From Scytalidium lignicola (lineage: Eukaryota > Ascomycota > Leotiomycetes), in contig NCSJ02000185.1 in NCBI GenBank assembly GCA_002812745.2, positions 1 to 64,000 of the forward strand: 64,000 nt of DNA, written 5' to 3'. Of this stretch, positions 56,704-64,000 are shown piece by piece (the first letter of the stretch is position 1; every line of letters starts with the position of its first letter). The notes under the pieces are model-generated. The model worked only from the letters and a program-made list of their open reading frames with translations, did not search any database and was not told the DNA's origin. The translations under genes were made by a program, and so were the position numbers.

Positions 56704-57083
56704 AGAGGCTACCCCCCAGACTACTCTGTTTAACTCTATTTTAGTCCGAGATAGACTAATTAGAGAAATAGAGACATTTACGACTACCACCATGTTTTTT
56801 TTTAATTTTACCACTTCTAGTGTGATCCTAATATCTATTTCAAGATTTTTATTATCTACGCAACAACATTATCTTTTGAATCCTAACTACAGATAAGAAG
56901 GCGTCTTCATACAAATGATATCAACTCTCAGATTCATTGCTTCACGCAGAATAAAAATGAAATGGAATGTGCTGCACTTCCTTGCGGGCCGACATGTTCC
57001 TCGTTGTGTCATTCGAAATATTTTATGCTCTTCTCCGCCTTAGTCACCATACAAAGCACTTCGCCTAGCCGATAAACCGAAAA
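56704..57083. other. Convergent 3' flanks
   Basis: AT-rich spacer between COG6 and the minus-strand hypothetical gene, with T9 and T-rich blocks. No coding frame is supported. Confidence 0.5.
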
Positions 57084-58429
57084 TTACCACAAGACTGAAG
57101 GCACTCTTCCGTTTTCTCTATGGGACTCGGTCTCGAGTCCCGAGGTCGAATCGTCATCTTCATCTTCATCTTCATCAGTTTCTTTAGTAGTCTTCTCTCG
57201 TGCCTGAGCGTTTGAGAGGTTTTCGATGACAATCCAACGAACCCTCTTTGCAACCCGTCCTTCCTTGTCTTTTTTCCAACGCGAAGAACTCATCAACCCG
57301 TCATTTCCGCTTTGTTCACTTTTCGCCAGGTTGGGACCCAACTTCCGCTCCAACTTGCCAATCTTCTTCGCTCTCTTAGCTTCCACTTCCCCAGGATCTT
57401 TTCGACCTCTCGAGATATGCCTTTCCGCATCTCTATTTATCTTGATCATTTTGTCTTCCATCTTCTTTTCCTTGCGTTTTTGGCCTTTAGTCATACCGAA
57501 CATCTTTTGTCTCTTCTTGATCATTCGCTTCTCAGATGTCTTTAGATCTTGTTTGACTTTGAAGGCGGAGAGCTTTGCGAGAACGGTCTTTGGTGGAGCA
57601 GGAGGAGGTACATCTAATTTGAGTGGTGAGACATAGGGTTGCAGAGAATCCATTCGTCGTTGCAGGATACTGATATTGGCATTATCCAGATCGATTGCAC
57701 TGACTAGTGGGTGGTCCTTGGGGGCCCNAAGGGTGGAAAGCATTTCCTTAGAGCTACACACGGAGGCTTTGAGTTTTCGAGGCTCAAAAAAATCTTCGTT
57801 GACCTTTTTGAGGAACCTCTGAGAGCGACCCTTGGATAGAAAATACGTAGTTGCCATAGCACCGGCTGACACGAGTGTGCCCGCAACCATGGCCGACTCA
57901 TGTGGGCTGTACAGTTAGCTACTTTATTTGGCTAGAGGAAGTGATGCACTAACATGAAACTTATTGCATTCCCAGCTAGGTCAAGAACCTGTAACGTTGG
58001 GTTTCCTGTTGATACGATGTTGAGGTTATCAACAAATTCGAGAAACTCCTGTTCGGATACGCCATGGGATTGTAGCTCGGGGCTATAGGCACGAACGAAA
58101 GGGGCTCCTGGGCCCCAGGTCATTTGCGGTAATACAACTGGCTTTTTCATGGCACTTGATGGTTCATGAGGTGCTGACAGGGCGGTCACTCCTAGAGCCT
58201 GGACCAACAGCTCACCATCTGATAGTGATTCCTCCTCCGAATCGGATTCGTCATCAACGATGCTCCGGACTTCAGTAGTACTGGCTCCCATCTTTGCTTT
58301 ATCCAGTGAGGGTTCCAATTCATATTCCGGTAGAGGCTCAACCTGACTTACGGATAGCTGCGAGATTTGATCATAATCGTATTGATAGCTGTAGACAAGT
58401 GGATCATTGGGTTGCTCTTTGTAGTCCAT
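57084..58429 (-). CDS. Fungal-specific hypothetical protein (432 aa)
   Basis: Exons 58429-57954 and 57906-57084 on the minus strand, 47 bp intron with GTTAGT donor and GCTAAC branch. The first half has an acidic linker (VDDESDSEEESLSDGE) and the conserved segment LPQMTWGPGAPFVRAYSPEL, then EFLEFVDNLNIVS. Across the splice a Gly/Ala-rich hydrophobic stretch (AMVAGTLVSAGAMATTYFL) may be membrane-associated, followed by SQRFLKKVNEDFFEPRKL. This layout recalls a widespread uncharacterised ascomycete family with an ...RAYAP...FL.F...hydrophobic...F....LF.PRGL pattern. The C-terminal 200 residues are very basic, with KKRQKMFGMTKGQKRKEKK, and end acidic. An N at 57728 falls within one codon and keeps frame. 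Function unknown. Confidence 0.7.
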
Positions 58430-59617
58430 GGAAAAGATATGTTTTCGCGGAATCTGGCTGACAAAGAAATATAATGATGGCGGATTTGTGGTACAGCTTT
58501 TGCAGTCATATCTACGAGCTTTATATCTTGCAACGAGAAAGATGATAGCAACATAGCCACGTCACGATACTGACATATATCTGTAAACACTTGAGGATCG
58601 TCAGAGCTGATTCTAAATATTTCCCTTCATGAGGGGTACATTGCGAGGTCTAATCTGCCTCTATGGGGGCAGCAATGCGAGTGGTCGTGCTGACATATGG
58701 GAAGGAACTGTATGAATGGACAGAGCCGTAGACATTGTGCTAGGGGTACCCCTTGTCCCTGGTGAAGGTGAAGGTGGATCATTTCCTTCCTAAGGCACGA
58801 CTACAACGGTGCTCAGTGCACGGGCTTTGACGGTCGCGCTAAATCTCGTCGCATGGGGCCTCTTTAGGAATGGCTCGGGCAGGTTTGCAATACCGGTACC
58901 TCTGTAAGGCTGTGCCAGCAATGCCGGTTTACATCGCACAGATATCCCAATTCGTATCTTTACCTGGAAGATTCATTTGCTTCACTGGATCGATTACGGT
59001 AATTATGCAATATACCTCTGGAGATATTGTAGTTACGGTTGATCTATCCTGTCGTCTAGTGGATATGGCATATTTTACTATTAAACAACTCGGCTTATTT
59101 AAGATGACCTATTGTGTCCATAGATTTAATTAGTAACTTTTGTAAAATACGGCAGTTGGATGCCAGATATCCATGTTTGCTAAGCTATTTAAAATTGGAA
59201 TAACTACGGTGCATTATTTCACGTAAACTTGGCATTAAATGTTCTATTTCCAGGATATTTAAGCTTAAGATTACCGAAGTCTCAAATGTGGGTATTGAAC
59301 TAGCTAGGATCAACAACTAGCCAATTAAAATCCGGCGATCAAATCTCCATATAGTGTAGCTGAAACAAGGATCTAGAACGCCTTTATTCTTGGATTCTGG
59401 GATTGATTGATTGATCGATCGATTGCTTACTTGGGAAATAAATTTTTCAGGTGACAGTTCTACTATATACAGGTCAAATTGCCGATGTGGTGGAACTTAG
59501 CTGGTTCATTACCCGTATTTGAGATGTTTACGGAGCCTTACGATATTCACCTCATCATTACTGAACGCCACTATCTCCTTAACTCCCCTTCATTCCTACC
59601 TCCTAATTCTTCTCCAC
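58430..59617. other. Intergenic upstream of the Zn2Cys6 gene
   Basis: Divergent spacer of 1.2 kb. The 58620-58870 part is GC-richer; 58900-59480 becomes AT-rich and ends in a GATT(G/C)-rich run (59402-59426, GATTGATTGATTGATCGATC). A frame at 58870-59133 (87 codons, ATG at 58870) encodes a hydrophobic peptide without recognised features and is not called. Confidence 0.4.
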
Positions 59618-61254
59618 ATGGTGGGCGTCCCTCGGAGTACAGGATGCTTGACGTGTATCAGACGACGTGTAAAAGTCGGTATAATCCCCGGCCCCCATTA
59701 TAGATGCTTGTGGGCTCAAGTAGTTGCAAATAGTGCGATGAGGTCCGCCCAACTTGCTCCCAGTGCAGACGCAAAGGGCGACGCTGCGAAGGCTATGAAC
59801 GTGGTTTCAAATTCGTAAGCCACCGGAACTCTAACAATAAATCTCCGCACGTCGCTTCACCAAAAAATATTAGTCCCTTACCTGAGAAGCGTCTGCAAAG
59901 TGTCAACTCGTCCACACGTGAATCAGCTGCTGGATATTCCATTGCTTCAGAATTCAACGTTGATACGCCATGGACCTTGACAAACCATATTTGTTCAAGC
60001 TCACTCGCACATGTTGTTCCATTCTATTCTCCTATCGCTTACCAGAGTCAGCTATTGTCCATCTTCATCATAGAGATGTCCCGTCAGCGAGCCATGCCAC
60101 GCGACATAAGATTGTTCACGAACTGGCTTAGCCAAGTACCAGAGCACCTAGGGCATAATTCTGCACTTGACAGTGCTGTGTCATGTCTCGGCCTCCATAT
60201 TTCTGGGCTCACATCTGGTTCCAAGGATTTGGTTGGCGAAAGTCGGCGGCTCTACGGCCGAGCACTGTCTAATCTTCAGAGATCGATTAGTAGTAGGGAT
60301 GCCGGACTCTCTTCAGAGACCCTTTGTGCAACTATGATGTTGTCACTTTATGAGGTATACAACATGACCACCTGATAATGTTGGCAAGTTGGAGCAGTTC
60401 TAATGTGTAGTTCAGCTCTTTGCTTGTACAGAAGACTCATCATGGGTCAAGCACAGTGGTGGGGCGGGTCAATTGATCAAGTTGCGAGGTCCCAAACGCC
60501 ATAAATCTGGCTTCGACCGAGATATGTTCAATGCTTTTAAGGGTGTCATAGTGGGTCTTGACGACACCTGAGGAAATAGTCCTAGTGAGCTAATATCCCG
60601 ATGCAGGTCCTCAAATCAATAGCCACAGAGACAAGTTGTTTCCTAGACAATCCGAAATGGGAATCCATCTCTATAGGAGATGCAAGAAACCCGGAAGACA
60701 CAGGATTTGTGGCTCTGTGCGATGAGCTGACCGCCCTTATGGTTAGATGCCCTGCACTATTGCAACAAAAGAACACATGTGCACATTCGGAAAATCGAAG
60801 ATTGATCCAAGAGCCGATTAAATCACTTTCAAATTTGCAAGACTCCTTTCTTTTGTGGAATCAGAAACTGATAGCGAGCGGTGCTTCACCAACCTTGGTT
60901 CTATCAAAGCCAACTGACTCCCTTTTCCCGTTCGTGCACAACTACGAGTGTAGCTCAATCGCTTCCTTATGGTGCCATTATTATGCTGTAATGATCATCA
61001 TCAACAAAGCAATCGAAGAGCTAGAACTGTCTTTCAAAAGCCAAGCCAAGGTCCCTCATACTCTAGTGCTAGTAGAAGAAATATGTAAATCTGTCTCCTA
61101 TGCGAGCAATTCTGGCCTTTTCGGTCTCTTCTATATCACATTTTGTCTCAAAGTCGCTATTAAGACTGTTGATGGTCCTGTTAAGCTGTGGATCTATAAT
61201 CAACTGAATGCCATCGCAAAGATCATTCCAGTTGCTCATCCAGAGTCTCTGTGA
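59618..61254 (+). CDS. Zn2Cys6 binuclear cluster transcription factor
   Basis: Exons 59618-59674, 59734-60354, 60416-60550, 60607-61254; all phase 0, 486 aa. Intron 1 splits the zinc cluster exactly before its third Cys: STGCLTCIRRRVK | CDEVRPTCSQCRRKGRRCEG, giving the six Cys of the fungal GAL4-type domain at residues ~10-39. The DNA-binding domain is followed by a short basic linker and a helical region. The latter has LSSETLCATMMLSLYE|LFACTEDSSWVKHSGGAG, as in the fungal-specific transcription factor domain (Fungal_trans_2 type). It is likely a nuclear regulator; target genes cannot be inferred, as neighbours form no pathway cluster. Intron 4-type boundaries (GTGGGT...GCAG) are acceptable. 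Confidence 0.85.
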
Positions 61255-62102
61255 TAGGATGGCACTGAGACTCCAGCTAGTTGTTCTAAGATGCTTCGGT
61301 CAGCAATCACTCGCCTCAAACGCACTCAGTAACTGCAAAGGGATTAATATCTCCTGTAGGACTTGAATATATACATATATTATAAGTATGCCGTGCTATA
61401 TAAGAAGAAATTTTATTTGCTAATTTATTAATCAGCTATTTTCTAGTGTATGAAACAATTAACCTTTAAATATTACATGTTTTAAAGAGATTTTGGCTCC
61501 ACGATACGCAAAGGAGCATTATTTAGGTTAGGTGCAGTATGTGACCCGCCTTAGCCGTCGGCCTTCCCTAGACCTTTGCCTCCGCGTATACCAAGAAAAA
61601 GAACTGGGGAGTGAATATATGTTGACTGGAAACGCAGGAATACAGAACCACTATTGTATTGATTGCTTGAGGAGTCTACAACTACAGCAGATTCTATATA
61701 TACAGAGAGTTATAGCCGTAAAACCGTTATGGTCAACAGTTACGGTCGTACAGGCACCCGTAGGGTGCCTATGGTTGCCTACAGTGTTAGCCTACCGTAA
61801 ACCCTATCCGTAAGCCCTAGCATAGGCAACCGTAAGAACACTGTGAAGTGGCATCCGTAAACTCCAAATATTGCAACAATATATCATTAGTAATATTGCT
61901 ATTTTCTTCCAAATATTGTTAGTTATTGCAGTACATGATAAATATCTACTATTAGACTATAAGCATGTACTCCCCGTGGATAATGAACCTGATGGATTGT
62001 TGTGATGAATAGGTACCTTGATGCTTTCTTCCCTCAACTTTCTCGTTCACACCTGATCTATGCCTGTTCGATTACCCGTGCTGGAATGTGATAGCATTAA
62101 AT
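61255..62102. other. Convergent intergenic with a structured repeat
   Basis: Between the 3' ends of the Zn2Cys6 and HNH genes. It is AT-rich except for a GC-balanced block at 61520-61860, whose end contains the interlocked palindromes listed separately. No gene is supported; a 93-codon frame at 61532 does not begin with ATG. Confidence 0.5.
61716..61860. repeat. CCGTAA cluster with interlocked inverted repeats
   Basis: CCGTAA occurs at 61716, 61795, 61808, 61830 and 61855, and its reverse complement TTACGG at 61740. Three perfect inverted repeats are present: AGGCACCC/GGGTGCCT (61752-61759, 61763-61770), GGTTGCCTA/TAGGCAACC (61773-61781, 61823-61831) and ACAGTGTT/AACACTGT (61781-61788, 61837-61844). 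The last two interlock, so they cannot form nested hairpins at once. Possibly a transposon end or a short non-autonomous element. Confidence 0.6.
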
Positions 62103-62210
62103 TCATGATATGATTCCTCCAAGACGATTGAATAGTTCTACTTCCATCCTTTCACCAGCATCTGGTAGATTCATGATATCACCGATATTATCCTGGCCAA
62201 GGTCGTGCTC

Positions 62211-63268
62211 CTATTGAGGTTCGCCTGTATCTCCCTTCATATTTCTAAGAATGCACATGCGTAAATGCCAGCGTAGTAAGCCTGGGCTGACACAGTTATT
62301 TAGGTTATTAGTATGAGTAGCAGTTCTCGAGAGTTGCCGTCCCCTAATATTGAGTATGTCATCACTGAAATGGACGATCCTAAAGTTCTCCTAATTGACT
62401 ATCAGTAAGCTTATTAATATACTACGAAAATACCATACATCAGGGTCGACAGCGATAGTAAAACCATCCCAACGATGGTGAATGTGGTCTCCTAGAAGAA
62501 GGCCATTCTGAAGAGAATATAACCCGGTAGCGCTTATTTGGCTTTCGTTGCTGGTATCAAAAATCCAACGGCCACGATAGTTGTTGGCTCGCCACTCGAT
62601 AACTTTGCTTACAGGGAAGATGTGAGCAGCTTCTAGCAAATTCCCATCTTGTGTTCTGAAAGGACGACCAGAAATCGCACAGAGCATATTTTCTCTCTCA
62701 CGGAGACCGTCATGAAAATGCTGCTGCTGAAAAAATAGTTAAACAACTATTAACAGGTTATTGTATTTTCTAGATTAAACTTACAAATGTCGTTCTATTA
62801 CTAGCAATCTGAGACGAGGTAGGTGACCGCGAATAGATACAACGAGGTGCTCTTTCCGACGTCAAGGTAACATCAATTGGACCTCCATCTGTACTATTCA
62901 TTAACAACTTGAATTCTTTTAAGGATATAATACTCACTAGGATCTAGAATTACATAATTACCAGTTGTGATCATATTATCTCCCCTTCGAAGCTTTCGAC
63001 CTGTCGATCCGTCACGTTGTAAATGGAAAACTGCCCACCTGACCCCAGCAGGGAATCTGATAAACACTTCACAATATCGATATAACATGTTAGAACTAAT
63101 ATATCTAGGTTGCTGTCTAATTTCCATCCCTGAGATATACAGTATGAGCTGCTAGACCTGCTTCCACTGAGATGTAATGTACTACTTACCTCCAATAACG
63201 TTACCATCGTTATCATAGATGTGAACATTGCGGTTAGGGCGACTTGGAACTTGAAGATTCCGAGCCAT
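62211..63268 (-). CDS. HNH-nuclease-domain protein with premature stop
   Basis: Five minus-strand exons: 63268-63190, 63129-62938, 62888-62785, 62726-62439, 62387-62211; 279 aa to a TAG at 62213-62211. N-terminal part: NVHIYDNDGNVIGG, then FIRFPAGVRWAVFHLQRDG and the GNYVILDPNGGPIDVTL segment. The HNH domain begins LREREN-MLCAISGRPF; its core is LEAAHIFPVSKVI, LYSLQNGLLLGDHIHHRWD and DGFTIAVDPD, supplying the His-Asn-His set. The frame stays open past the TAG for 35 codons to TGA at 62103 (EHDLGQDNIGDIM ... ERMEVELFNRLG), which is the expected family C-terminus. The TAG therefore truncates a conserved end. These HNH proteins are expanded in filamentous ascomycetes; role unknown. Confidence 0.75.
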
Positions 63269-64000
63269 TGGGAGGTCAAATGCTGAGTAAGAGTGAGAGA
63301 CTCAGTGATGTGAGATGTTTGAAGGTATGCCAAAGAAAACGTGTTCAAGTTGACTTGTGTTGAGGTTTGTGAAGTTGTAGAACAAACAACAACTGGGAAG
63401 TTGGTTTTGGATGCCAGACACAAAATTCAAGTAAACCTTTATTGAAATTTTTAATAAAGTAGGAGAAAGGGGAGAGGAAAACTGTTGAAAATTTTGTACA
63501 CGTCAGTTGAAGAAATCCGAATAGAAGTTATGCTTTAGATATCAGGAGAACTTTGTGGGCTTTTTATCAGAGCTATAAGAGACAAACAAAGGTTCACTTT
63601 TTGAACAGTGAATATTTGCTAGACTTACACCAGCAGCGACCATCCATATGTACGAAACGTAGTTCTAGAACCAATCACCTTAGATCACTAAGCATAGCTC
63701 TTGGTCGTCAACGTAAGTCGCATGGTCACTGACTGAGTTACGTTTCAAAAAAGAGAAGGCAAGTGTCCATAAGCAGATCAACTGTGAACATATTTATTTG
63801 AGAGCTGCATCTCTATAGATATTTTCCGTTGTGACATTTTACTCTTCTCTGCAGACAACCCGATAGATAGTTACAATTATTTAGAGTGAGAGGTATGACG
63901 TAACAAACCATCACGGGGGGATTAAGTAACTATGAGGGTTGTCTGTCACGTGAACAAAGAAGTGACAAGCCACATGTGGCGTCACTAAAAATATCGCCAC
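63269..64000. other. Upstream region of the HNH gene, window end
   Basis: No gene. A minus-strand frame at 62971-63423 that reads through the first HNH exon in another phase is a shadow. AT-rich, with GTGACG/GTCACG-type strings near 63945-63990. The sequence is cut by the window edge. Confidence 0.4.

Noticed and set aside
58870..59133. 87-codon ORF upstream of the Zn2Cys6 gene
   Set aside because: No protein-like features or splice context; base composition like the surrounding intergenic DNA.
62894..63423. Long minus-strand frames in the 5' part of the HNH gene
   Set aside because: The 62971-63423 frame is out of phase; 62894-63127 reads through exon 2 and is replaced by the spliced model.
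1..64000. tRNA, rRNA and CRISPR arrays
   Set aside because: I looked for tRNA B-box strings, rRNA-like conserved blocks and regularly spaced repeats and saw none. CRISPR is not expected in a nuclear fungal genome.

Overview
The window is nuclear DNA of a filamentous ascomycete. Genes carry many 47-120 bp introns with GTAAGT/GTATGT-type donors and TACTAAC-like branch points. The gene set (NuA4 bromodomain subunit, CMR1, ATG26, FCP1, complex I NDUFA13, MRS3/4, a Sap1-type AAA ATPase, mitochondrial uS17, COG6) is ordinary ascomycete housekeeping. Base composition, RIP-type decay of repeats and several fungal-only families suggest Leotiomycetes (Sclerotinia/Botrytis-like), but that placement is inference. 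Single N bases beside homopolymers point to a draft consensus with homopolymer errors, and at least two gene models need a one-base correction.

Layout. 1-17 kb: small hypothetical genes, a Brd8/Bdc1-type bromodomain gene (2622-5588), an AT-rich gene desert (5.6-9.2 kb), an orphan gene, a bifunctional 6-phosphofructo-2-kinase/fructose-2,6-bisphosphatase gene (12581-14131) and a Cys-rich zinc-binding hypothetical gene (15391-16728, minus). A ~165 bp repeat occurs inverted at position 31 and twice, directly repeated, near 17.2-17.6 kb, so it brackets this block.

17.7-30.4 kb is a repeat island. It holds a possible nuclease-like fragment, a decayed Pogo/Fot1-type DDE transposase, and inside that a 7119 bp chromodomain Ty3/Gypsy element (21531-28649). 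The element has 343 bp LTRs that differ at only 5 sites, while its gag-pol is saturated with RIP-type stop codons. It also has a candidate self-priming site, a polypurine tract and an intact antisense coiled-coil ORF. A broken two-exon gene with CxxC motifs follows.

30.6-63.3 kb is gene-dense: CMR1, ATG26, FCP1, NDUFA13, a membrane-anchored DUF4097-like beta-repeat protein, MRS3/4, Sap1-type AAA ATPase, MRPS17 and COG6 (divergent, sharing a 312 bp promoter), a fungal-specific hypothetical gene, a Zn2Cys6 regulator, and an HNH-nuclease-domain gene with a premature in-frame stop.

The genes do not form one pathway. The strongest candidate for something unusual is the retroelement: near-identical LTRs around a long-dead coding region imply movement by a helper in trans, with only cis sequences and the antisense ORF kept.
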